Assembly: GCA_902783205.1 (NCBI GenBank)
Contig: CACZQE010000052.1
Span: 1 to 7,430 of the forward strand
Direction of reading: 5' to 3'
Length of the DNA stretch: 7,430 nt
From: an uncultured Lachnospiraceae bacterium
GTDB taxonomy: Bacteria; Bacillota_A; Clostridia; Lachnospirales; Lachnospiraceae
The stretch's first letter is position 1; the number at the start of each line of letters is the position of its first letter. Below the pieces are notes generated by a model. It did not search any database. It was not told the DNA's origin and saw only the letters and a program-made list of their open reading frames with translations. Made by a program: the position numbers and the translations under genes. This document shows, piece after piece, positions 1 through 5,506 of the stretch.

Positions 1-10
1 CAATAAAAAA

Positions 11-82
11 AGCACGAGACGGGATTCGAACCCGCGACCCTCGCCTTGGCAAGGCGATACTCCACCACTGAGCCACTCGTGC
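11..82 (-). tRNA. tRNA-Gly (anticodon GCC)
   Basis: Read on the minus strand, this folds as a full cloverleaf. The acceptor arm GCACGAG (82-76) pairs with CTCGTGC (18-12). The anticodon stem TCGCC/GGCGA encloses the loop TTGCCAA, giving anticodon GCC, which reads glycine codons GGC and GGU. The T arm contains the usual GGTTCGAATCC core. The discriminator base at 11 is U, as expected for bacterial glycine tRNAs. CCA is not encoded, so the 3' end must be added by the CCA-adding enzyme. A run of six T follows directly on the transcribed strand (positions 10-5), which may help transcription end, although the window stops there. It is the downstream member of a pair with tRNA-Gly(UCC) and also has its own promoter. 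Confidence 0.97.
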
Positions 83-99
83 ATAAATCTTACTTTATA

Positions 100-127
100 A
101 GTATAACACAGAAACAGGGATTGTCAA
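100..127 (-). promoter_or_regulatory. Promoter of tRNA-Gly(GCC)
   Basis: On the minus strand there is a perfect -35 hexamer TTGACA (127-122), a 16-base spacer, and a -10 hexamer TATACT (105-100). The -10 is preceded by TG plus one base, an extended -10 element. Transcription would start about 10 bases before the tRNA 5' end at 82. The -35 lies inside the hairpin between the two tRNA genes. Near-consensus elements suit a stable RNA gene. Confidence 0.8.
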
Positions 128-145
128 GAAACAACCCTTTCTGTG
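107..145 (-). other. Imperfect hairpin between the two tRNA-Gly genes
   Basis: The arms at 107-124 and 131-145 pair through an 8-base outer block (CACAGAAA/TTTCTGTG), a GGG/CCC block and TTGT/ACAA, with small bulges and a 6-base loop. In RNA reading out of tRNA-Gly(UCC) the hairpin would begin 3 bases past that tRNA. It could act as a weak terminator or a 3'-processing barrier. No clean U tract follows (only TTATACTTAT), so an intrinsic terminator is not established. Confidence 0.5.
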
Positions 146-147
146 GA

Positions 148-218
148 AGCGGGTGATGGGAATCGAACCCACGTGTCCAGCTTGGAAGGCTGGTGTTCTA
201 CCATTGAACTACACCCGC
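148..218 (-). tRNA. tRNA-Gly (anticodon UCC)
   Basis: The minus strand gives a 71-base cloverleaf. The acceptor arm GCGGGTG (218-212) pairs with CACCCGC (155-149). The D arm contains AGTTCAATGGTAGAAC. The anticodon stem CCAGC/GCTGG surrounds the loop CTTCCAA, giving anticodon UCC, which reads GGA and GGG glycine codons. The T arm has GGTTCGATTCC. The discriminator at 148 is U and CCA is not encoded. Together with tRNA-Gly(GCC) downstream, the pair can read all four glycine codons. Confidence 0.97.
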
Positions 219-236
219 GCGGTTTCAACGAAAAAT

Positions 237-265
237 AATATATCATACTCTTATTTAAAATGCAA
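237..265 (-). promoter_or_regulatory. Promoter of tRNA-Gly(UCC)
   Basis: The minus strand shows -35 TTGCAT (265-260), a 17-base spacer, and -10 TATATT (242-237) preceded by TGA, forming an extended -10. Predicted transcription start is near 230, about 12 bases before the tRNA 5' end. The region is AT-rich, as expected of a strong stable-RNA promoter. Confidence 0.75.
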
Positions 266-299
266 GAATTTTAAATCTGTTTTTATGAAGTTTTTACAG

Positions 300-320
300 C
301 TGTCCGGAGCGCCCGGGCAG
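300..320 (+). other. GC-rich leader hairpin before the radical SAM gene
   Basis: CTGTCCGG (300-307) and CCGGGCAG (313-320) form an 8-base stem with one G-T pair and a 5-base loop. It stands out as GC-rich in an AT-rich spacer. It ends one base before the AGAAAGGA ribosome-binding site of the TTG-start gene at 337. No U tract follows on either strand, so it is not an intrinsic terminator. A role in translation or mRNA stability is only a guess. No convincing plus-strand promoter was found between 219 and 336. Confidence 0.4.
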
Positions 321-336
321 AGAAAGGATTTCAGTA

Positions 337-2088
337 TTGCGCTATCTCCTTTGTGCCATCAACGCAAAATACATACATATGAACCCGGCAGTACACAGCC
401 TGAAAGCCTACGCTGACCGCTATTACAGCGGACAGGAAGAGCCGGAGATCCTGATTCATGAAGCCACCATCAACCAGCATGCCGATGAGATCCTCATGCA
501 GATTTACCGGATGAAGGCGGATGTGATCGCCTTTTCCTGCTATATATGGAATTTCTCTCTGGTCCTTGATCTTGTAAGGGACCTGAGAAAGGTCCTGCCG
601 GATACGGGAATCTGGCTGGGAGGTCCGGAGGTGTCCTATGACGGAGCGAGACTGCTGAAGGCTCATCCGGAGGTGGATCTTGTCATGCAGGGAGAAGGGG
701 AGGATACATTTTTAAAGCTTGTGGAAGCCTCGGGGAAAAGGAAATTTGCCGGCAGTCTTCCGGAGGCGGGGATCTGCTTCAGAGGAGATGAGGGTGAGAT
801 CATCGACAGGGGCATGGCGCCGCCTGCAGACCTGGACCGGATTCCCTTCCTCTATGAGCATCCGGAAAAGTTCAAAAACAAAATTCTCTATTATGAGACA
901 AGCCGGGGCTGTCCCTTTGCCTGCAGCTACTGTCTTTCCTCGGTGGGGGACAGAGTCCGCTTTCGGTCTTTATCTCTGGTCCGGCGGGAGCTTGCGGTTT
1001 TTCTTAAGGCCGGGGTTCCCCAGGTCAAATTTGTGGACAGGACATTTAACTGTAATAAGAATCATGCCATGGAGATCTGGAGGTTCCTGTCGGAGCAGGA
1101 TAACGGAGTGACCAATTTTCATTTTGAGATTGCGGCAGACCTTCTGGACGATGAGATGACAGACTTTCTGAAGTCCCTCCGGCCCGGACTGGTACAGCTG
1201 GAGATCGGTGTACAGTCAACCAATCCGGAGACGGTGAAAGCCATCCGCAGGCAGATGGACCTTGACAGAGTCTTCGCCCGGGTGGACCAGATCCGGGAAG
1301 CAGGGAATATACACCAGCATCTGGATCTGATTGCCGGTCTTCCCTATGAAAGCTACGACCGCTTCGCGGTATCCTTTAATGACCTTTACCGGCACAGGCC
1401 GGACCAGCTGCAGCTGGGATTTTTAAAAGTTCTTAAAGGAACCCTGATGGCTGAAACAGCCGCGGGATACGGGATTTTATATAAGAACCGGGCTCCCTAT
1501 GAAGTATTGAAGACAGACTGGCTCTCCTATGATGACATCATCGCTTTAAAAGAGGTGGAGGAGATGACTGAACTTTACTACAACAGCGGTCAGTTTACAG
1601 CCACCCTTGCCTATGCGGTACCATTCTTCCCAAGTCCTTTCCTCTTCTTTGAGGAGCTGGCGTCCTTTTATGCCGGGGCAGTGGGAGAGCAGACCAGGAG
1701 AAACCGCCTGGACCGCTACCGCCTGCTTCGGGACTTTCTTCTTTCAGACCGGGAGTCCGCAGAAAGAAGGCCGGAGAAAGAAATAACAGACCAGTGCCTG
1801 ATTTATGATCTCTACTTAAGGGAGAATCTTAAGACAAGACCGGAGTGGGCTGCGGACCTTTCTCCCTTCAGAAATCAGATCAGGGACCTTCGCCGGACCC
1901 TGGGTGAATCCGGAGCCGGCAGAAGCCGATATCATATCGAAGTTTTTGACTATGATTTTGATGATTTCCTTAAAACAGGCCGACTCTGCACGGGCCGATA
2001 TTACTGTCTTTTTGACTATGACAGGCGCAGTCCGCTGACCAGGGCCGCCCGGACAAAGTTCTTCAAAAGAAATGATTTACAGGGTTGA
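337..2088 (+). CDS. B12-binding domain radical SAM protein (DUF4080 type)
   Basis: This is a 583-residue cytosolic iron-sulfur enzyme of unknown substrate. Residues 1-130 look like a cobalamin-binding Rossmann domain, with an AINAKYIHMNPAVHSLKAY opening, LGGPEVSYD at 94-102 and a later QGEGED turn. No DxHxxG cobalt-ligating motif is visible, so a base-off/His-off B12 would be expected. The radical SAM domain follows, with the 4Fe-4S cysteines C192, C196 and C199 (CPFACSYC) and a VDRTFNCN segment. The last ~200 residues match my recollection of the DUF4080 C-terminal region found on such proteins. Known relatives with B12 and radical SAM domains do methylations or rearrangements, but no reaction can be assigned here. 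The start is TTG 337, chosen because AGAAAGGA lies 8 bases upstream and the conserved N terminus begins right there; the next ATG (379) would cut into it. The gene stands between the divergent tRNA genes and a promoter that overlaps its stop codon, so it is probably monocistronic or weakly linked to what follows. Confidence 0.9.
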   Translation: MRYLLCAINAKYIHMNPAVHSLKAYADRYYSGQEEPEILIHEATINQHADEILMQIYRMKADVIAFSCYIWNFSLVLDLVRDLRKVLPDTGIWLGGPEVSYDGARLLKAHPEVDLVMQGEGEDTFLKLVEASGKRKFAGSLPEAGICFRGDEGEIIDRGMAPPADLDRIPFLYEHPEKFKNKILYYETSRGCPFACSYCLSSVGDRVRFRSLSLVRRELAVFLKAGVPQVKFVDRTFNCNKNHAMEIWRFLSEQDNGVTNFHFEIAADLLDDEMTDFLKSLRPGLVQLEIGVQSTNPETVKAIRRQMDLDRVFARVDQIREAGNIHQHLDLIAGLPYESYDRFAVSFNDLYRHRPDQLQLGFLKVLKGTLMAETAAGYGILYKNRAPYEVLKTDWLSYDDIIALKEVEEMTELYYNSGQFTATLAYAVPFFPSPFLFFEELASFYAGAVGEQTRRNRLDRYRLLRDFLLSDRESAERRPEKEITDQCLIYDLYLRENLKTRPEWAADLSPFRNQIRDLRRTLGESGAGRSRYHIEVFDYDFDDFLKTGRLCTGRYYCLFDYDRRSPLTRAARTKFFKRNDLQG

Positions 2089-2113
2089 AAGCATGGAAAA
2101 ATTGCTATAGAAT
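2085..2113 (+). promoter_or_regulatory. Promoter overlapping the radical SAM stop codon
   Basis: TTGAAA (2085-2090) and TAGAAT (2108-2113) each match the sigma-A consensus at five of six positions and are 17 bases apart. A TGC-TATAGA extended -10 reading at 2103-2111 is an alternative with a 15-base spacer. The TGA stop of the upstream gene lies inside the -35. Transcription would start near 2120, about 40 bases before the small membrane ORF, and could serve the whole gene run to the terminator at 5441. Confidence 0.65.
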
Positions 2114-2160
2114 AGACAGGACAGCTTCAAAAAAAGCTTGCAGAATCGAGAGGAAAAGCC

Positions 2161-2262
2161 ATGAGATCAAAGAAAAGCCAGAAAATTGCAGCAGTGATCA
2201 TTGTAATCGTGATCACGGCCATGATCGTTACGACAGTTGTATCACCCATGCTCTTCCACTAG
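2161..2262 (+). CDS. Small single-span membrane peptide, 33 residues
   Basis: The ORF starts at ATG 2161 with AGGA at 2151-2154, six bases upstream. It encodes a basic N terminus (MRSKKSQK), then an unbroken hydrophobic run at about residues 9-27 rich in Ile and Val, and ends in SPMLFH before TAG. This predicts a one-pass membrane peptide with the positive end inside the cell. Its stop codon overlaps the AGGAG ribosome-binding site of the next gene, so the two may be translationally coupled. Its size and layout recall short Firmicute proteins such as DUF4044, but that is from memory and untested. Function is unknown. Proper start, SD, hydrophobic pattern and tight packing argue that it is a real gene. 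Confidence 0.75.
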   Translation: MRSKKSQKIAAVIIVIVITAMIVTTVVSPMLFH

Positions 2263-2270
2263 GAGTGTTT

Positions 2271-3251
2271 ATGAGGTCCGGCAAAGTAAAAGAGAGCGTA
2301 TTGATCCGCTCCATTTTAAGACAATTACATAAGAAAAGCCCTTACGGCTCACCGGCTCCCGGTGAGGACGCAGGTTCCTTTTTGCCGGACGGGATGGAGG
2401 CAGGACGACACGGCCTGTGTACGACAAGGACAGTGGAAGGCCGGGTGCTCGCACCGGAAAGGCTGGTCTTCGGACTGGTCAATGCCATGACCGCAGCGGG
2501 CGGGACCGTCACTGCTGTCACCATTACCATCCTGATGCCGCCGGAGATGGAAGAAAAGGAACTGAAAGGTCTGATCCGCAGGCTGGACGAACTTTGCGGA
2601 CTGGAAGGAATCGGCATTTCCGCCGGACATACGGCTGTCTCGCCTTATGTGAAGGACCTGATACTGACCGGCACCGCCCTGGGAAGCAGGGAGGAAGATC
2701 ATGTGCCCGGAAAGCTCAGACCGGGGCTTGACCTGGTGGCTGCAGGGCCGGCGGCAATGGAAGGCACATCCATGATCGCCGCCACAAGAGGAGAGGCTCT
2801 TACTACAAGGTATCCGGCCTCTTTCATACAGGAAGCGGCGGACCTCTTCAAGCAGGGGGACCTGGGATTCTTAAGGGAGGTTCTCTCTTCGGAGGATGTA
2901 GTAAAGGCCCATGACCTGAGTGAGGGAGGCATATTCGGAGGCTTATGGGAAATGGCTGCCGCCGATAAGGTGGGACTGGATATAGACCTCAGGCAGATAC
3001 CGGTCAGACAGCATTCCATCGAAGTATGCGAATACTTTGATCTTAACCCCTATCAGCTCCGCTCCTGCGGGAGCATGCTGATCGCCTGTGAGAAAGGAGA
3101 TTCTTTAGTCAGTACCCTTTCTTCCATGGGTGTGCAGGCAGCCGTGATCGGCTTTACGACAGGGGACAATGCCAGACTGATCCGCTACGACAGCCAGGTG
3201 CGCTATCTGGAACCACCTAAGATGGACGAATACTATCGTTTACCGGACTGA
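2271..3251 (+). CDS. AIR synthase-related (PurM/HypE-like) protein
   Basis: This is a 326-residue protein of the PurM/HypE/ThiL/SelD ATP-binding superfamily. The N-terminal half has GEDAG at 31-35, comparable to the GDDA metal-ATP motif, then a Thr/Val-rich strand and GHTAV at 119-123. The C-terminal AIRS_C half has LRPGLDLVAAG, MIAATRGEAL, HDLSEGG at 214-220 and a CGSMLIA segment. HypE dehydrates a carboxamide to make hydrogenase cyanide ligands; PurM makes aminoimidazole ribotide. This protein is closest in style to the HypE-like 'hydrogenase maturation factor' group of Clostridia, but no hyp, hydrogenase or purine gene is in the window and it does not end in the PRxC-type tail of true HypE. 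Its substrate is unknown. The start is ATG 2271, five bases after AGGAG. Extending upstream in frame to 2085 gives a His/Cys-rich, unlikely sequence that overlaps the membrane ORF. The gene ends with tandem TGA TAA stops. Confidence 0.82.
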   Translation: MRSGKVKESVLIRSILRQLHKKSPYGSPAPGEDAGSFLPDGMEAGRHGLCTTRTVEGRVLAPERLVFGLVNAMTAAGGTVTAVTITILMPPEMEEKELKGLIRRLDELCGLEGIGISAGHTAVSPYVKDLILTGTALGSREEDHVPGKLRPGLDLVAAGPAAMEGTSMIAATRGEALTTRYPASFIQEAADLFKQGDLGFLREVLSSEDVVKAHDLSEGGIFGGLWEMAAADKVGLDIDLRQIPVRQHSIEVCEYFDLNPYQLRSCGSMLIACEKGDSLVSTLSSMGVQAAVIGFTTGDNARLIRYDSQVRYLEPPKMDEYYRLPD

Positions 3252-3269
3252 TAAATGTGCCGGTATGAT
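3239..3269 (+). promoter_or_regulatory. Possible weak promoter before the Lrp-type regulator
   Basis: TATGAT (3264-3269) is a good -10, but the best -35, TTTACC (3239-3244), is poor and the spacer is 19 bases. The 41-base gap between the two genes is wider than others in this run, which leaves room for a local promoter and autoregulatory site. The AT-rich half-sites TTTA and TAAA at 3269-3281 could be part of an Lrp-type operator, but such sites are too degenerate to call. Confidence 0.25.
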
Positions 3270-3292
3270 TTAATAGATAAACGGAGGCAATC

Positions 3293-3775
3293 ATGAGAAG
3301 AGAAATATTAAGGATGCTGGAAAAAAACAGCAGGATCGACCTGCATGACGTAGCCATCATGCTGGGTACGGACGAGACATTTGTACTGCAGGAGATCGAG
3401 AAGATGGAGAATGAAGGGGTAATCTGCGGATACCCCACACTGATCAACTGGGATAAGACGGAAGATGAAATCGTAACAGCCTTTATCGAGGTAAAGGTTA
3501 CGCCCCAGAGAGGCGAGGGCTTTGAGAGACTGGCAGCCCGGATCACCAATTTCCCGGAAGTCAGGTCCATCTTTCTCATGTCCGGGTCCTTTGACTTCGC
3601 TGTTTTTATTGAAGGAAAGACCCTCAAGGAAGTATCCATGTTCGTTGCGACCAAGCTGTCTACCCTGGACGACGTAACATCGACATCCACACATTTTGTC
3701 TTAAAGAAATACAAGGATCACGGCATGATTCTGATGAACAAGCCGCAGAGTAAGAGAATGAAGGTGACACCATGA
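3293..3775 (+). CDS. Lrp/AsnC-family transcriptional regulator
   Basis: This is a 160-residue DNA-binding regulator. Residues 1-55 form the winged helix-turn-helix typical of Lrp/AsnC proteins (ILRMLEKNSRIDLHDVAIML, then a recognition helix and GVICGY). Residues about 65-145 are the RAM ligand-sensing domain, with VTAFIEVKV, FPEVRSIFLMSGSFDFAVFIEG and a terminal THFVLKKYK strand. Such proteins assemble as dimers or octamers and respond to amino acids. The ATG at 3293 has a strong GGAGG five bases upstream. The stop overlaps the aminotransferase start (ATGA at 3772-3775), so the pair is almost surely cotranscribed and coupled. The arrangement resembles B. subtilis alaR-alaT (yugG-yugH), where the regulator controls alanine transaminase; the same job here is inference. 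Confidence 0.93.
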   Translation: MRREILRMLEKNSRIDLHDVAIMLGTDETFVLQEIEKMENEGVICGYPTLINWDKTEDEIVTAFIEVKVTPQRGEGFERLAARITNFPEVRSIFLMSGSFDFAVFIEGKTLKEVSMFVATKLSTLDDVTSTSTHFVLKKYKDHGMILMNKPQSKRMKVTP

Positions 3776-4959
3776 GAAATCCCCTGTCTGATAAAATCAT
3801 CGGCATAAAGCCTTCGGGGATCCGGAAGTTTTTTGATGTGGTGCAGGAGATGCCGGAAGCTATATCTTTAGGTGTGGGCGAACCGGATTTCGACACGCCC
3901 TGGCATATCCGGGAGGAGGGTATCTATTCTCTGGAGAACGGACGAACCTTCTACACATCCAATTCCGGTCTGATGGAACTGCGTGAGGCTATCTGCCGTT
4001 ACATTTACAGGAAGACTGACATGGAATACGACCCCAGGACAGACATTTTTGTGACTGTCGGGGGCAGCGAGGGTATTGATGTGGCCCTCAGAGCCATGCT
4101 GAATGCAGGAGATGAGGTCATCCTGCCGGAGCCGGCATATGTATCCTACCTGCCCTGTATCCAGATGGCTGACGGTATCCCTGTCACCATTCCTCTTCAG
4201 GAAAAGAACCGTTTTAAGCTTACGGAAGAGGAACTGCTTTCCGCCATTACCGACAAGACAAAGATTCTGATCCTGTCCTACCCCAACAACCCGACCGGAG
4301 CCATTATGACCAGGGAGGACCTGGAGCCGATCGCCAGGATTATCCGGGACAGGGATCTTTACGTAATCTCTGACGAGATATATTCTGAACTTACCTATGG
4401 AAGCGAACATTTCTCCATCGCCCAGCTGCCCGGCATGCGGGAGAGGACGATCGTGGTCAACGGCTTCAGTAAAGCCTATGCCATGACCGGATGGAGACTG
4501 GGTTATGTATACGGCCCGGAGCTGATTATTTCACAGATGCTCAAGCTTCATCAGTTTGCCATCATGGCAGCCCCCACCACCAGCCAGTATGCGGCTGTCG
4601 AGGCGATGAACAGCGGTCAGGAGGATGTCCAGATCATGCGCAACGCCTACAACCAGCGCAGGCGGTATCTGGTGGAACGCTTTAAGGAGATGGGACTTCA
4701 GTGCTTTGAGCCGGAAGGGGCCTTTTACATGTTCCCCAGCATTGCCAAGTTCGGCATGTCATCCGATGAATTTGCCACACGTTTCCTGATGGAGGAGAAG
4801 GTGGCTGTAGTTCCGGGTACGGCTTTCGGCGACTGCGGGGAAGGCTTTTTACGAATTTCCTACGCATACTCCCTGGATGAACTCAAGGTGGCCCTGGGCC
4901 GGCTGGAGCGCTTCATCGGAACTCTGGAGAAGCAGAATCTCTTAAGCGGGGATCAGTAA
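3772..4959 (+). CDS. PLP-dependent class I/II aminotransferase
   Basis: This is a 395-residue cytosolic fold-type I aminotransferase. Visible active-site residues are NNPTG at 172-176, D201 (which pairs with the PLP pyridine nitrogen) and Y204 in SDEIYSEL, the Schiff-base lysine K234 in GFSKAYAMTGWR, and the carboxylate-binding arginine R361 in FLRISYA. The N terminus has the SLGVGEPDFDTP segment common to aspartate/aromatic/alanine-type enzymes. The length is normal for the family and all key residues are present. The substrate cannot be fixed from sequence alone. Pairing with an Lrp-type regulator suggests an alaT-like alanine:2-oxoglutarate or related reaction. The start ATG at 3772 overlaps the regulator stop by four bases. 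The TAA stop lies one base before trmL. Confidence 0.94.
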   Translation: MRNPLSDKIIGIKPSGIRKFFDVVQEMPEAISLGVGEPDFDTPWHIREEGIYSLENGRTFYTSNSGLMELREAICRYIYRKTDMEYDPRTDIFVTVGGSEGIDVALRAMLNAGDEVILPEPAYVSYLPCIQMADGIPVTIPLQEKNRFKLTEEELLSAITDKTKILILSYPNNPTGAIMTREDLEPIARIIRDRDLYVISDEIYSELTYGSEHFSIAQLPGMRERTIVVNGFSKAYAMTGWRLGYVYGPELIISQMLKLHQFAIMAAPTTSQYAAVEAMNSGQEDVQIMRNAYNQRRRYLVERFKEMGLQCFEPEGAFYMFPSIAKFGMSSDEFATRFLMEEKVAVVPGTAFGDCGEGFLRISYAYSLDELKVALGRLERFIGTLEKQNLLSGDQ

Positions 4960-4960
4960 A

Positions 4961-5452
4961 GTGGTCCATCTTGTTTTACATGAGCCGGAGATTCCGGCAA
5001 ATACAGGAAATATAGGGAGAAGCTGCGTGGCTACGGGAAGTGTATTACACCTGATCGAGCCTCTGGGATTCAAGATCAACGACAAGATGCTCAAGAGAGC
5101 CGGACTGGATTACTGGGAGCACCTGGATGTCCGGATCTACGAGGATTTTGAAGACTTTTTAAGCAAGAATCCCGGCGCCCATATCTATATGGCAACAACC
5201 AAAGCAAAGAAGACTTACGCGGACGTGCACTACGAGGACGGCTGCTACATTATGTTTGGAAAAGAGAGCGGAGGTATTCCGGAGGAGATCCTTCTGGATT
5301 ATCCGGATACTTCGGTCCGCATTCCCATGCGGCCCGGGATCCGGTCCCTCAACCTGAGCAATGCGGTTAATGTGGTTCTCTATGAAGCACTGAGGCAGCA
5401 GGACTTTGCGGGACTTGAAACAGAAGGACAATTACACAGACACCGGTGGTAA
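4961..5452 (+). CDS. trmL: tRNA (cytidine(34)-2'-O)-methyltransferase TrmL
   Basis: This 163-residue SPOUT-class methyltransferase is of the YibK/CspR group. It should use S-adenosylmethionine to 2'-O-methylate the wobble nucleotide of tRNA-Leu isoacceptors. The three SPOUT motifs are present: NTGNIGR at 14-20, MFGKESGGIPEE at 98-109, and IPMRPGIRSLNLSNAV at 121-136, which forms the trefoil knot and cofactor site. Length fits the minimal, single-domain TrmL family. The start is GTG 4961, one base after the aminotransferase stop, with GGGGA about eight bases upstream; it gives the expected MVHLVLHEPEIPANTGN opening. The last codons (His-Arg-Trp) are encoded by the left arm of the terminator, and TAA lies in its loop region. 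Another SPOUT rRNA/tRNA methylase is less likely, given the short length and knot sequence. Confidence 0.95.
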   Translation: MVHLVLHEPEIPANTGNIGRSCVATGSVLHLIEPLGFKINDKMLKRAGLDYWEHLDVRIYEDFEDFLSKNPGAHIYMATTKAKKTYADVHYEDGCYIMFGKESGGIPEEILLDYPDTSVRIPMRPGIRSLNLSNAVNVVLYEALRQQDFAGLETEGQLHRHRW

Positions 5453-5473
5453 AAACCACCGGTGCCTTTTTTT
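5441..5473 (+). terminator. Intrinsic terminator after trmL
   Basis: CACCGGTGGT (5441-5450) pairs perfectly with ACCACCGGTG (5455-5464) around an AAAA loop. The stem is followed by CC and seven T (5467-5473). The left arm is the end of the trmL coding sequence. On the minus strand the hairpin is not followed by a U tract, so it works mainly for plus-strand transcripts. No separate terminator is visible for mutS2 in 5474-5506. Confidence 0.95.
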
Positions 5474-5506
5474 GTCAGTATTAATCTGCTGTATTTACGG
5501 ACGGGG

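Noticed and set aside
153..416. 87-residue plus-strand ORF across the tRNA-Gly(UCC) gene
   Set aside because: It runs through a tRNA gene on the other strand, the tRNA promoter and the start of the radical SAM gene in another frame.
2123..2138. AGCTT/AAGCT small inverted repeat in the leader of the membrane ORF
   Set aside because: It is only a 5-base stem with an A-rich loop and no U tract; it is too weak to call a terminator or riboswitch.
2085..2270. In-frame N-terminal extension of the AIRS-like protein from TTG 2085
   Set aside because: The extension is rich in His, Cys, Arg and Lys with no domain, covers a promoter and the membrane ORF, and bypasses the strong AGGAG-ATG start at 2271.
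3868..4410. 180-residue minus-strand ORF opposite the aminotransferase
   Set aside because: It is antisense to conserved active-site codons, and the translation shows no family features.
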